Shown: positions 1 through 8,059, counted from the stretch's first letter. The stretch is DNA of 64,000 nucleotides from Pseudomonas sp. IPO3778 (GCF_013386825.1 NZ_JACARC010000039.1:55671-119670); one strand, 5' to 3'. Numbers and translations: made by a program. Notes: generated by a model from the sequence alone, not told the origin.

Positions 1-351
1 GCTTTCGTGTCATTGCCCGATGCGGTGTGGGGCGCGGTCGCCGGCTACATGAGCCTGTGGTCGGTGTTCTGGCTGTTCAAGCTGATCACCGGCAAGGACG
101 GCATGGGTCACGGCGATTTCAAGCTGCTGGCGATGCTCGGCGCCTGGGGCGGCTGGCAAATCCTGCCGATGACGCTGCTGCTGTCTTCCCTGGTGGGCGT
201 GGTGGGTGGGCTGATTCTCTTGCGCCGGCGCAAAGCCCAGGCATCGACTCCCATGCCTTTTGGTCCGTATCTGGCAATTGCCGGCTGGATTGCATTGCTC
301 TGGGGTGGTCAAATAACCGACTTCTATTTGCAGTCTGTCGGTTTCAGATGA
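1..351 (+). CDS. pilD: Prepilin peptidase/N-methyltransferase PilD (3' part only)
   Basis: This is the C-terminal 116 residues of the aspartyl membrane protease that cleaves and N-methylates type IV prepilins and pseudopilins at the inner membrane. The reading frame is open to the window edge, so the gene begins upstream. The conserved G-M-G-x-G-D-x-K-L motif carrying the second catalytic aspartate is visible (GMGHGDFKLL), followed by hydrophobic segments typical of the family. Its stop overlaps the coaE start (ATGA), so the two are translationally coupled. Linkage of pilD to coaE and yacG is the normal Pseudomonas arrangement. It would process the minor pilins encoded at 12.5-15.4 kb. Confidence 0.93.
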   Translation, partial: AFVSLPDAVWGAVAGYMSLWSVFWLFKLITGKDGMGHGDFKLLAMLGAWGGWQILPMTLLLSSLVGVVGGLILLRRRKAQASTPMPFGPYLAIAGWIALLWGGQITDFYLQSVGFR

Positions 352-971
352 CCACTTCTGTTGCAACACCCTGGATTCTTGGCCTCACTGGCGGTATCGG
401 CAGTGGCAAAAGCGCGGCAGCCGAACACTTCGTACGGCTTGGCGTGGACTTGATTGACGCCGACCACGCCGCGCGCTGGGTCGTCGAACCCGGGCGCCCG
501 GCCCTGGCGCAGATTGCCGGGCATTTCGGTGCCGGCGTGCTGCTGCCTGACGGGCAACTGAACCGTGGGGCGCTGCGCAAGCTGATCTTCGAAGTACCCG
601 ACGAGCGCCGTTGGCTGGAGGCGTTGCTGCACCCGCTGATCACCGAGGAAATTCGCAGCCATCTGGCGCGCGCCCAATCGCCTTACGCGATCCTGGTGTC
701 GCCGTTGTTGATCGAGTCCGGCCAGTACACCATGACCCAACGGGTGCTGGTGATCGACGTGCCGCAATCGTTGCAGATTCAGCGTACCCTGCAGCGCGAC
801 GGCATCAGCGAAGAACAGGTGCAGGCGATTCTCAAGGCCCAGGCCACCCGTGAAGACCGCCTGCGCCATGCCGATGACGTGCTGGTCAACGACCAGGACC
901 TGGCCCGGTTACATGCCGAGGTCGAGCGACTGCACCACTTTTACCTTACTTTGCGTGGAGGCCGATCATGA
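348..971 (+). CDS. coaE: Dephospho-CoA kinase CoaE
   Basis: CoaE performs the last step of coenzyme A synthesis, ATP-dependent phosphorylation of the 3'-hydroxyl of dephospho-CoA in the cytosol. The 207-residue product starts MTTSVATPW and has the P-loop GGIGSGKS at about residues 14-21 and the family's D-A-D-x-x-A-R segment (DADHAARWVV). The start at 348 is chosen because it overlaps the pilD stop as ATGA and gives the usual family length; the frame is open further upstream but that part only shadows pilD. The stop overlaps the yacG start in the same ATGA fashion, indicating a pilD-coaE-yacG transcript. Confidence 0.95.
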   Translation: MTTSVATPWILGLTGGIGSGKSAAAEHFVRLGVDLIDADHAARWVVEPGRPALAQIAGHFGAGVLLPDGQLNRGALRKLIFEVPDERRWLEALLHPLITEEIRSHLARAQSPYAILVSPLLIESGQYTMTQRVLVIDVPQSLQIQRTLQRDGISEEQVQAILKAQATREDRLRHADDVLVNDQDLARLHAEVERLHHFYLTLRGGRS

Positions 972-1168
972 GCCAACCCTTGACCGTCGAATGCCCAACC
1001 TGCGGCGCACCCGTGGAATGGAAAGCGACCAACCCCAACCGTCCGTTCTGCTCGGACCGTTGCAAACTGATTGACCTGGGCGCCTGGGCGTCGGAAGAAC
1101 ACAAGATCCCGGTCAGCCCGGACGCCGAAGACGAGCTGTTCTCCGAAGACTTTCAGCCCAAACACTAA
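968..1168 (+). CDS. yacG: DNA gyrase inhibitor / zinc protein YacG
   Basis: This is a 66-residue zinc-binding protein. Its four cysteines are visible as C-P-T-C near the start and C-S-D-R-C about 20 residues later, as in E. coli YacG, which binds the GyrB C-terminal domain and inhibits gyrase. The acidic tail (DAEDELFSEDF) is also typical. The start codon overlaps the coaE stop. Size, motifs and position all agree, so the family is secure; the gyrase-inhibitor role is known from E. coli and assumed here. Confidence 0.93.
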   Translation: MSQPLTVECPTCGAPVEWKATNPNRPFCSDRCKLIDLGAWASEEHKIPVSPDAEDELFSEDFQPKH

Positions 1169-1380
1169 GGCCGCATAAAGCCATAGTCCTGCTGGTCGTC
1201 GAGGTTCTCTGCAAGGTATTGCAGCTCGTCGGCCAGGTCTTCAAAACTGCGCACGCCCTTGCTCTGCTGCACCACCGCACTGAGCATGGCGCGCAGGGTC
1301 AAGCCCGGGACAAAGCCGATTTCCTGCGCCGCGTCCTGGCTTCTGCGTAACTCCTGCCGTGCCCACTCGTACACACTCAT
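1165..1380 (-). CDS. Small conserved protein of unknown function behind an ANR-type box
   Basis: This 71-residue soluble protein (MSVYEWARQEL...DYGFMRP) has no signal peptide or membrane segment. The start at 1380 has a Shine-Dalgarno AGGAG nine bases upstream; longer in-frame starts would run through the neighbouring gene. The composition is acidic toward the C terminus (EDLADELQYLAENLDDQQDY) and probably mostly helical. Its 3' end overlaps the yacG stop by 4 bp in convergent orientation. An inverted repeat fitting the ANR/FNR consensus lies 56 bases upstream. I do not recognise a named family and assign no function. Confidence 0.8.
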   Translation of the reverse strand: MSVYEWARQELRRSQDAAQEIGFVPGLTLRAMLSAVVQQSKGVRSFEDLADELQYLAENLDDQQDYGFMRP

Positions 1381-1407
1381 GATTGCGTGCTCCTGGAAAT
1401 TTTGCAG

Positions 1408-1449
1408 AGCATGCGACCCCTCACGTATGCAGCCTTTGACCTGGATCAA
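1408..1449 (-). promoter_or_regulatory. ANR/FNR-type box and class II promoter for the 71-residue gene
   Basis: Read on the minus strand, positions 1449-1436 are TTGATCCAGGTCAA, one mismatch from the ANR/FNR consensus TTGAT-N4-ATCAA. A possible -10 element CATGCT lies at 1413-1408, at the spacing expected if the box is centred near -41.5. The start codon follows about 20 bases after the predicted start point. The box is seen directly; oxygen-dependent activation is inferred. Confidence 0.55.
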
Positions 1450-2135
1450 GGCCGTGGATCGTCGTCCTTCCAGGGCGCCGAGAGGTAGCGGGTGCGGTTG
1501 AACGTCTCCAGCCACTCGGGGCAAAACACCACCAGGGCGCTGATCACCATGCCGTTGATAAAGGCCTCGGGAAAAATGATCAGCCACAGGTAGCCGACAA
1601 AGTCCTCGATCCACTCGGGCATGGCGAAGCGACCGTCGAACCACAGCAACCCCAGGGCCGCCAGCAAGCACAACAAGGCCGACAGCGCGGCGGCGAAAAA
1701 GCCCGAACAGAAGATGTACACAAACGGATTACGCGGTTTCGCCCGCTCCACCAGCAGCGCGCAGCCTTCGGTGACCAGCACCGGCAACAGGATCAGCAGC
1801 ATGCCGTTGATGCCCACGGCCGCCAGATCCTGGCGACCGAGCAGCACCAGCCCGAGCTGTGCAGCCAATCCGCCGACAATCGCCAGGGGCCAATCGAGCA
1901 ACAAGGTCACGGCCGTCATACCGATAAAATGGTAAGACACCCCAGTGTCGAAATCCCGGCGCACCAGCCACAACATGAACAGCGCGAACACCGTGCCGAA
2001 CAGCAAGTGCTGGCGCCGACGGTCGGCAAACAGCTCGACCCACGGCGAACGCAGGAGCGCCCACATCACCACCGGCGCATACAGCAGCCAGCCGATACTG
2101 AGGGTTTCCGGCGCCAGCACCGATGCGCTGATCAC
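1446..2135 (-). CDS. CbiM-like integral membrane protein (energy-coupling factor permease-like)
   Basis: A predicted 229-residue inner membrane protein with about six hydrophobic segments. It belongs to the group usually annotated as energy-coupling factor ABC transporter permease (predicted membrane protein related to CbiM). The VSYHFIGMTAVTLLLDWPLA segment is well conserved in that group. No ATPase or T component is nearby, so transport and substrate are unproven. A GTG at 2135 (VISASVLAPETLSIGW) gives the usual N terminus; the frame is open to 2243, but the extra residues look non-coding. No strong ribosome site is visible, so the start is uncertain. Confidence 0.75.
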   Translation of the reverse strand: MISASVLAPETLSIGWLLYAPVVMWALLRSPWVELFADRRRQHLLFGTVFALFMLWLVRRDFDTGVSYHFIGMTAVTLLLDWPLAIVGGLAAQLGLVLLGRQDLAAVGINGMLLILLPVLVTEGCALLVERAKPRNPFVYIFCSGFFAAALSALLCLLAALGLLWFDGRFAMPEWIEDFVGYLWLIIFPEAFINGMVISALVVFCPEWLETFNRTRYLSAPWKDDDPRP

Positions 2136-2263
2136 GGTTGCAGCACCACAAAAAACTTCACTGCGCGTACCTCCTGGCCCGGGAAACGGTCGAGTGGCCA
2201 GTCTACACCGACCTTTTGACGCGGGACTTCCTGCGGTCATCATTTGGACGCTAAGCTGGTGAC

Positions 2264-2893
2264 ATGGATGACTCAGATTATTTGCGCCTGCTCACCGTAG
2301 CGGCCGAACAAGCCAACGCGTTCCTGTCCAATGCCCGCAAATGGGAGCGTGAGCGTTGGGTCTGCCAGCGCCTGCTGCAAGGCTTGAACGTGCCCTACCG
2401 CGCCGAGGAATTCCACGCTGCCGGGCAAGAGCCGCCGGACGTGCTGTTTCGCGACGCCAGTTTCGAGGTGTTTTTCGTCCTCGACGAAGGCCGGCGCCTG
2501 AACGATGAGTGGCGCGACGAGCTGCTGCGCCGGCGCAGCGCCTTTTCCTTGAGCCAATTGGTACGGCGTGAGGCCAAGCCCCGGCGCATTCCCGCTCACG
2601 AATTCCTGCTGCGCCTGGCGCCCACCCTGCGCAAGAAAGCCCACAACTATAAAGAGCGCGGGATGGACCTGGGGGAGCTGGACCTCATCGCCTTCGCCAG
2701 CCTCAAGCGCGAAGTACTGGACCTCAACAGCCATTTTCCGCCGCCCACCGAGTACCTGCGCCAGGGCTGGCGCTCGCTGTCCCTGGTGGGCCCGACGTTT
2801 GCCCGCGTATTGTTTGCTCATCCGGACGCTCCGGACTTCTTGCGCAACAATCTGGGGCGCAGCATAGTGTTTGATGTGGGCATCAGCCTGTGA
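2264..2893 (+). CDS. DUF1780 family protein
   Basis: This 209-residue cytosolic protein belongs to the DUF1780 family found in Pseudomonas and relatives. It has no signal peptide or membrane segment and is rich in charged residues (NARKWERERWVCQRLL near residues 23-38). A conserved acidic/aromatic core (FEVFFVLDEGRRLNDEW) falls in the first third. The function of the family is unknown. It is divergent from the CbiM-like gene and followed by a small DUF3094 gene on the same strand. Confidence 0.82.
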   Translation: MDDSDYLRLLTVAAEQANAFLSNARKWERERWVCQRLLQGLNVPYRAEEFHAAGQEPPDVLFRDASFEVFFVLDEGRRLNDEWRDELLRRRSAFSLSQLVRREAKPRRIPAHEFLLRLAPTLRKKAHNYKERGMDLGELDLIAFASLKREVLDLNSHFPPPTEYLRQGWRSLSLVGPTFARVLFAHPDAPDFLRNNLGRSIVFDVGISL

Positions 2894-2982
2894 TCGGGTT
2901 GGCGACTATGCTTCTGGCAATGCCGCCAATCCCACCACTGTAACGTGGCGCCCTTTAGCAACGTCTACCTGACGAGGCCTTT

Positions 2983-3156
2983 ATGACCAGCCGCCTGAAC
3001 CCCGACGACCAACAGCATGTCGAAGAGTACCTGCAACTCTCCCAGAACCAAGTCGAGCGCAAGCCTTTCCGGCCTTGGCTGCTCCTTGCCGTGGTGCTGG
3101 TTGCAGTGATCGGCCTGGGTTTGCTGAGCCGCCTGTTGAGTTACCTGACGCTATGA
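2983..3156 (+). CDS. DUF3094 small membrane protein
   Basis: A 57-residue protein starting MTSRLNPDDQQHVEEY, with a hydrophilic N-terminal half and one transmembrane helix (LLLAVVLVAVIGLGLL, residues 33-48). The N-x-x-D-Q-x-x-V-E-E-Y-L pattern and single C-terminal helix match the DUF3094 family. It sits just upstream of ndh on the same strand, 60 bases away, so the two may be co-transcribed. Its role is unknown; a link to the membrane-bound NADH dehydrogenase is only inferred from position. Confidence 0.78.
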   Translation: MTSRLNPDDQQHVEEYLQLSQNQVERKPFRPWLLLAVVLVAVIGLGLLSRLLSYLTL

Positions 3157-3216
3157 GCTGCCTTGCGCTCGCTCGGGTAACCGCACCGATTTCTTTTAGC
3201 CTTGCGAGATATCCCC

Positions 3217-4515
3217 ATGACCCATCGTATTATTATCGTCGGCGGCGGCGCCGGCGGCCTGGAGTTGGCTACCCGCCTGGGTAAGACTCTGGGCAAGCGC
3301 GGCACCGCCAGCATCACGCTGGTGGACGCCAACCTCACCCACATCTGGAAACCCTTGCTCCACGAAGTGGCGGCCGGCTCGCTGAACTCTTCGGAAGACG
3401 AACTCAATTATGTTGCCCAGGCCAAATGGAACCACTTCGAGTTCCAGCTGGGGCGCATGAGCGGGCTCGACCGTGAGCAGAAAAAAATCCAGTTGGCCGC
3501 CACCCTCGACGAAGAAGGCCGGGAACTAGTGCCTGCGCGCGTGTTGGGCTATGACAGCCTGGTGATCGCCGTCGGCAGCACCACCAATGACTTCGGCACC
3601 GAGGGCGCGGCGCAGCACTGCTTGTTCCTCGACACCCGCAAACAAGCCGAGCGCTTCCACCAGCAATTGCTCAACCACTACCTGCGGGCCCATGCCGGGC
3701 AGACAGACGTGGTGGAGCAGATCAGCGTGGCCATTGTCGGCGCCGGTGCTACCGGGGTTGAGCTGGCGGCCGAGCTGCATAACGCGGCGCATGAACTGGC
3801 GGCCTATGGCCTGGACAAGATCAAGCCGGAAAACATGCACATCACCCTGATCGAAGCCGGCCCGCGGGTCTTGCCTGCCCTGCCGGAGCGCATTGGCGGA
3901 CCTGTGCATAAAACCCTGGAGAAGCTCGGCGTGACGGTACTGACCAACTCCGCCGTGAGCGAAGTGACTGCCGACACCCTGATCACCAGCAGCGGCCAAG
4001 TGATTCCGGCCAGTCTCAAAGTGTGGGCGGCCGGGATTCGTGCGCCAGGGTTCCTCAAGGACATCGACGGCCTGGAAACCAACCGTATCAACCAATTGCA
4101 GGTACTGCCGACGCTGCAGACCACTCGTGACGAAAACATCTTCGCCTTTGGCGACTGCGCCGCCTGCCCGCAACCTGGCACCGACCGCAATGTGCCGCCA
4201 CGGGCTCAGGCAGCCCACCAGCAGGCGTCGTTGCTGGCCAAGTCGCTGAAACTGCGGATTGAAGGCAAGGACCTGCCGTCCTACAAGTACACCGACTACG
4301 GCTCGCTGATCTCACTGTCGCGATTCTCGGCGGTGGGTAACTTGATGGGCAACCTGACCGGCAGTGTGATGCTGGAGGGCTGGCTGGCGCGGATGTTCTA
4401 TGTGTCGCTGTACCGCATGCACCAGATGGCGCTGTATGGCTTCTTCCGCACAGCCATGCTGATGCTGGGCAGCAAGATTGGGCGCGGGACCGAGCCGCGC
4501 CTTAAATTGCACTGA
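3217..4515 (+). CDS. ndh: Type II NADH dehydrogenase (NDH-2)
   Basis: A non-proton-pumping NADH:ubiquinone oxidoreductase of 432 residues, a peripheral flavoprotein on the cytosolic face of the inner membrane. An FAD-binding Rossmann motif IIIVGGGAGGLELATRLG opens the protein, a second dinucleotide motif IVGAGATGVELAAEL (NADH) lies near residue 175, and the late FAD motif NIFAFGDCAACPQ is near residue 310. A C-terminal amphipathic/hydrophobic part would anchor it. ATG 3217 is chosen because the Rossmann strand follows immediately; the frame opens slightly earlier at 3202. It feeds the quinol oxidases, including the Cio oxidase at 61-63.5 kb. Confidence 0.93.
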   Translation: MTHRIIIVGGGAGGLELATRLGKTLGKRGTASITLVDANLTHIWKPLLHEVAAGSLNSSEDELNYVAQAKWNHFEFQLGRMSGLDREQKKIQLAATLDEEGRELVPARVLGYDSLVIAVGSTTNDFGTEGAAQHCLFLDTRKQAERFHQQLLNHYLRAHAGQTDVVEQISVAIVGAGATGVELAAELHNAAHELAAYGLDKIKPENMHITLIEAGPRVLPALPERIGGPVHKTLEKLGVTVLTNSAVSEVTADTLITSSGQVIPASLKVWAAGIRAPGFLKDIDGLETNRINQLQVLPTLQTTRDENIFAFGDCAACPQPGTDRNVPPRAQAAHQQASLLAKSLKLRIEGKDLPSYKYTDYGSLISLSRFSAVGNLMGNLTGSVMLEGWLARMFYVSLYRMHQMALYGFFRTAMLMLGSKIGRGTEPRLKLH

Positions 4516-4544
4516 TAACACGGTCCCGGATGGGACGCCGGTAA

Positions 4545-4633
4545 TGTGGGAGCGGGCTTGCTCGCGAAAGCGGTGTGTCAGTCGGTACATCTGGCATTGA
4601 ACCACCGCTTTCGCGAGCAAGCCCGCTCCCACA
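4545..4633. repeat. REPIN, GTGGGAGCGGGCTTGCTCGCGAA subfamily (copy 1)
   Basis: Two inverted arms of about 29 bases (TGTGGGAGCGGGCTTGCTCG onward, and its complement) flank a short spacer and could fold into a long hairpin. It occupies the convergent gap between ndh and the tRNA cluster and ends in a T run, so it may also end ndh transcripts. Confidence 0.9.
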
Positions 4634-4666
4634 TTTTTTTGTGGTGGGCCCAGGCTTTGCGCGGGC

Positions 4667-4700
4667 AAAAAAAATCCCCGTATCTTTCGATACGAGGATT
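4667..4700 (-). terminator. Terminator of the tRNA cluster
   Basis: On the minus strand a 12-bp stem (AATCCTCGTATC with GATACGGGGATT, one G-T pair) with a four-base loop is followed by eight T residues. It lies directly after the last tRNA-Pro. Confidence 0.85.
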
Positions 4701-4707
4701 TTTAATA

Positions 4708-4784
4708 TGGTCGGGGTAAGGGGATTCGAACTCCTGACATCCTGCTCCCAAAGCAGGCGCGCTACCGGACTGCGCTATACCCCG
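4708..4784 (-). tRNA. tRNA-Pro(TGG), distal copy
   Basis: A 77-nt proline tRNA with acceptor stem CGGGGTA/TACCCCG, discriminator A, encoded CCA end and anticodon loop CTTTGGGAG (anticodon TGG). It is identical over its whole length to the copy at 4960-5036. A terminator-like hairpin separates it from tRNA-Lys. Confidence 0.97.
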
Positions 4785-4786
4785 GT

Positions 4787-4814
4787 AAAAAAAAGGCGAC
4801 CTTTCAGTCGCCTT
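4787..4814 (-). terminator. Internal terminator-like hairpin between tRNA-Lys and the distal tRNA-Pro
   Basis: Read on the minus strand, AAGGCGAC, a six-base loop and GTCGCCTT are followed by eight T residues. It lies inside the tRNA row. It may reduce expression of the distal tRNA-Pro, or mark the old end of the cluster. Confidence 0.7.
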
Positions 4815-4878
4815 CTTCGATCAGTGCTTTTGGCCTCTGATCTTAAGATTCGATTCCAGCGTTAACTGGTCTCAAAAA

Positions 4879-4954
4879 TGGTGGGTCGTGTGGGATTCGA
4901 ACCTACGACCAATTGGTTAAAAGCCAACTGCTCTACCAACTGAGCTAACGACCC
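4879..4954 (-). tRNA. tRNA-Lys(TTT)
   Basis: A 76-nt lysine tRNA with acceptor GGGTCGT/ACGACCC, D-arm GCTCAGTTGGTAGAGC, anticodon loop CTTTTAA (anticodon TTT), T-arm with GTTCGAAT, and encoded CCA. It closely matches E. coli tRNA-Lys. Confidence 0.97.
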
Positions 4955-4959
4955 AAATA

Positions 4960-5036
4960 TGGTCGGGGTAAGGGGATTCGAACTCCTGACATCCTGCTCC
5001 CAAAGCAGGCGCGCTACCGGACTGCGCTATACCCCG
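4960..5036 (-). tRNA. tRNA-Pro(TGG), proximal copy
   Basis: Identical to the distal copy. The identity extends a few bases into the flanks (AATA before and GGT after on the plus strand, 83 bases in all), as expected of a recent local duplication. CCA is encoded. Confidence 0.97.
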
Positions 5037-5045
5037 GTTTGAAAT

Positions 5046-5121
5046 TGGCTCCGTGACCAGGACTCGAACCTGGGACCCAATGATTAACAGTCATTTGCTC
5101 TACCGACTGAGCTATCACGGA
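5046..5121 (-). tRNA. tRNA-Asn(GTT)
   Basis: A 76-nt asparagine tRNA with acceptor TCCGTGA/TCACGGA, anticodon loop CTGTTAA (anticodon GTT), T-arm GTTCGAGT and encoded GCCA end. It is the first gene of the minus-strand tRNA row. Confidence 0.97.
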
Positions 5122-5208
5122 ACTACATATTTCAAAGTGTTACGTTGTTGCTTGTTACCTTCTCTTCGGCGCTTCCGTATCGCTACGTTAGTGCCTCTGA
5201 GGCGCGCT

Positions 5209-5236
5209 ATTCTACAATCTTAAAAACCTCTGTCAA
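5209..5236 (-). promoter_or_regulatory. Sigma-70 promoter of the tRNA cluster
   Basis: On the minus strand TTGACA (5236-5231), a 16-base spacer and TAGAAT (5214-5209) form a near-consensus promoter. The following bases (AGCGCGCC) make a GC-rich discriminator, typical of stringently controlled stable-RNA promoters. Transcription would start about 80 bases before tRNA-Asn. The rest of the 5122-5421 gap holds only the clpB terminator. Confidence 0.82.
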
Positions 5237-5368
5237 CCCTTTAAATTGCTTTTAAGACAAGGATTTGCGCTTCTTTCTGATTTCTCCTTGGGGAGAAGAA
5301 ACCCTTGGGCTGACGTTGCTGCGGGGCGCACTTTACAAGCCTTTGCCTTACAGTTCAACGCCCTATCG

Positions 5369-5398
5369 AAAAAAAAGGCCCCGCAATGCAGGGCCTCT
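5369..5398 (-). terminator. clpB terminator
   Basis: On the minus strand AGGCCCTGC, a short loop and GCGGGGCCT are followed by eight T residues, just after the clpB stop. Confidence 0.87.
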
Positions 5399-5421
5399 TC
5401 TTATCGCGCTACAGCCCGGGC

Positions 5422-7986
5422 TTAGTGGAAGACGATTTCGTCGTTCTCCACGGTTGCCTCGACGCTGGTGCCTGGCATAAAGCTGCCCGACAGGATCAAC
5501 TGTGCCAACGGGTTCTCGATCCAGCGCTGGATCGCACGCTTCAACGGCCGTGCGCCATACACCGGGTCGTAACCGACGGCGATCAGTTTGTCCAACGCCT
5601 CGCGGCTCAGCTCCAGGGACAATTCGCGCTCCGCCAGACGGCTGCGCAGACGGCCCAACTGGATCTCGGTGATGCCGGCGATCTGATCCCGGGCCAAAGG
5701 CTCGAAGATCACCACTTCGTCGACCCGGTTGATGAACTCCGGCCGGAAGTGACTGGTCAGCGCGTCCATCACGGCGGCACGCTGGGCTTCACGATCACCC
5801 ACCAGTTCCTGGATCTGTACCGAGCCCAGGTTGGAAGTCATCACGATCACCGTATTGCGGAAATCCACAGTACGCCCGTGGCTGTCCGTCAGACGGCCAT
5901 CTTCCAGCACTTGCAGCAACACGTTGAACACATCCGGGTGGGCCTTCTCGACCTCATCCAGAAGGATCACCGAGTAAGGCTTGCGCCGCACCGCTTCGGT
6001 CAGGTAACCACCTTCTTCGTACCCTACGTAGCCTGGTGGCGCCCCGATCAGGCGAGCCACGGAATGTTTCTCCATGAACTCGGACATATCGATCCGCACC
6101 ATGGCCTCTTCGGTATCAAAGAGGAACTCGGCCAACGCCTTGCACAGCTCAGTCTTACCCACGCCGGTCGGGCCGAGGAACATGAACGAGCCGCTCGGAC
6201 GGTTCGGGTCGGACAACCCGGCCCGGGAACGCCGCACCGCGTTGGACACCGCGATTACCGCCTCGTCCTGGCCGATAACGCGCTGGTGCAACAGGCTTTC
6301 CATCTTCAGCAGCTTGTCGCGCTCGCCTTCGAGCATTTTCGACACGGGGATACCGGTCCATTTCGAGACGACTTCAGCGATTTCTTCCTCAGTCACCTTG
6401 CTACGCAGCAACTGGTTTTCAGGCTTGCCGTGCTGGTCGACCATCTGCAGGCTGCGCTCCAGGTCCGGGATCACCCCGTACTGCAACTCGGCCATACGGT
6501 TCAGGTCGCCTTTACGGCGGGCCGCTTCCAGTTCCTGACGGGACTGCTCGATCTTTTGCTGGATCTGCGCAGAGCCCTGCACTTCGGCTTTTTCCGAGGT
6601 CCAGATTTCTTCGAGGTCCGAATACTCGCGTTCCAGGCGAACAATTTCTTCCTGGAGTTTTTCCAGGCGTTTCTTCGCCGGCTCGTCCTCTTCTTTCTTC
6701 AGGGCCTGGGACTCAACCTTCAGTTGAATCAGGCGCCGGTCCAGGCGGTCCAGCACTTCAGGCTTCGAGTCGATCTCCATCCGAATACGGCTGGCCGCTT
6801 CGTCGATCAAGTCGATGGCCTTGTCCGGCAACTGACGGTCAGTGATGTAGCGATGGCTCAACTTTGCCGCCGCAATGATCGCGCCGTCGGTGATCGCCAC
6901 TTTATGGTGGACTTCATACCGTTCTTTCAGGCCACGCAGGATCGCGATGGTGTCTTCTTCGCTCGGTTCTTCCACCAGTACTTTCTGGAAGCGGCGCTCA
7001 AGGGCCGCATCTTTCTCGATGTACTGGCGGTATTCGTTCAGCGTGGTCGCACCGACGCAATGCAACTCGCCACGCGCCAGTGCAGGCTTGAGCATGTTGC
7101 CCGCGTCCATCGAGCCTTCGCCTTTACCGGCGCCGACCATGGTGTGCAGTTCGTCGATAAACAGAATGATCTGCCCTTCCTGCTTCGACAGTTCATTCAG
7201 CAGGGATTTGAGGCGCTCTTCGAACTCGCCACGGAACTTGGCGCCAGCAATCAGCGACCCCATGTCCAGGGACAGCAGGCGCTTGCCTTTAAGGCCATCC
7301 GGCACTTCGCCATTAATGATGCGCTGGGCCAGGCCTTCGGCAATCGCCGTTTTACCCACGCCAGGTTCGCCGATCAGCACCGGGTTGTTCTTGGTGCGAC
7401 GCTGCAGGACCTGGATGGTGCGACGAATTTCATCGTCACGACCGATCACCGGATCAAGCTTGCCTTCTTCGGCGCGCTTGGTCAGGTCGACGGTGTACTT
7501 GTCCAGGGCCTGCCGGGACTCCTCGTGGTTAGGGTCATTGACCGCTTCGCCGCCACGCAGGTTGTTGATGGCATTTTCCAGGGCTTTTTTGCTCACCCCC
7601 TGGCCCAACAACAATTTGCCGAGTTTGCTGTTGTCGTCCATGGCGGCGAGCAGCACCAGTTCACTGGAGATGAACTGGTCACCCTTTTGCTGGGCCAGGC
7701 GATCGGCCTGATTAAGCAGGCGCGCCAAGTCCTGGGACATGTTCACGTCGCCAGTAGGATTTTGGATTTTCGGCAGTTGGTCGAGCTCTTTGCTCAACTC
7801 TTTGCGCAGGCTGTTGACGTCAAAGCCCACCTGCATCAGCAACGGCTTGATGGATCCGCCTTGCTGCTCCAGGAGCGCTTGCATCAAGTGCGCAGGCTCG
7901 ATGGCCGGGTGGTCGAGACCCACCGCCAGGGATTGAGAATCTGATAATGCCAACTGCAATTTGCTGGTTAAACGATCAATACGCAT
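5422..7986 (-). CDS. clpB: ATP-dependent disaggregase ClpB
   Basis: ClpB is a hexameric AAA+ chaperone of 854 residues that works with DnaK to pull proteins out of aggregates after heat stress. Visible parts in order are the N-terminal Clp repeat domain, first AAA+ domain with Walker A GEPGVGKT, a long coiled-coil middle domain (QALKKEEDEPAKKRLEKLQ region), and a second AAA+ domain with Walker A GPTGVGKT and Walker B ILLDEVEKAH. It lacks the ClpP-binding loop region of ClpA, as expected for ClpB. It follows pgeF but has its own heat-shock-type promoter in the 130-base gap. Length matches the family. Confidence 0.97.
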   Translation of the reverse strand: MRIDRLTSKLQLALSDSQSLAVGLDHPAIEPAHLMQALLEQQGGSIKPLLMQVGFDVNSLRKELSKELDQLPKIQNPTGDVNMSQDLARLLNQADRLAQQKGDQFISSELVLLAAMDDNSKLGKLLLGQGVSKKALENAINNLRGGEAVNDPNHEESRQALDKYTVDLTKRAEEGKLDPVIGRDDEIRRTIQVLQRRTKNNPVLIGEPGVGKTAIAEGLAQRIINGEVPDGLKGKRLLSLDMGSLIAGAKFRGEFEERLKSLLNELSKQEGQIILFIDELHTMVGAGKGEGSMDAGNMLKPALARGELHCVGATTLNEYRQYIEKDAALERRFQKVLVEEPSEEDTIAILRGLKERYEVHHKVAITDGAIIAAAKLSHRYITDRQLPDKAIDLIDEAASRIRMEIDSKPEVLDRLDRRLIQLKVESQALKKEEDEPAKKRLEKLQEEIVRLEREYSDLEEIWTSEKAEVQGSAQIQQKIEQSRQELEAARRKGDLNRMAELQYGVIPDLERSLQMVDQHGKPENQLLRSKVTEEEIAEVVSKWTGIPVSKMLEGERDKLLKMESLLHQRVIGQDEAVIAVSNAVRRSRAGLSDPNRPSGSFMFLGPTGVGKTELCKALAEFLFDTEEAMVRIDMSEFMEKHSVARLIGAPPGYVGYEEGGYLTEAVRRKPYSVILLDEVEKAHPDVFNVLLQVLEDGRLTDSHGRTVDFRNTVIVMTSNLGSVQIQELVGDREAQRAAVMDALTSHFRPEFINRVDEVVIFEPLARDQIAGITEIQLGRLRSRLAERELSLELSREALDKLIAVGYDPVYGARPLKRAIQRWIENPLAQLILSGSFMPGTSVEATVENDEIVFH

Positions 7987-8059
7987 TAGTCACCTTCCTT
8001 TTGAGCAGGCCGGAGCTATAAACACATCCTGAATGAAGAAACCTGCCAGATAGCCCTAT

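Noticed and set aside
27..347. Upstream extension of the coaE frame
   Set aside because: It overlaps pilD entirely; the ATGA overlap start gives the normal CoaE length.
4575..4865. Frame running through the REPIN and tRNA-Pro
   Set aside because: It covers a tRNA gene, a terminator and a repeat, so it cannot be a protein gene.
5386..7944. 852-codon open frame antisense to clpB
   Set aside because: It is a shadow of the clpB reading frame in high-GC DNA. Its His/Gln/Leu-rich translation has no domains, and clpB is certain.
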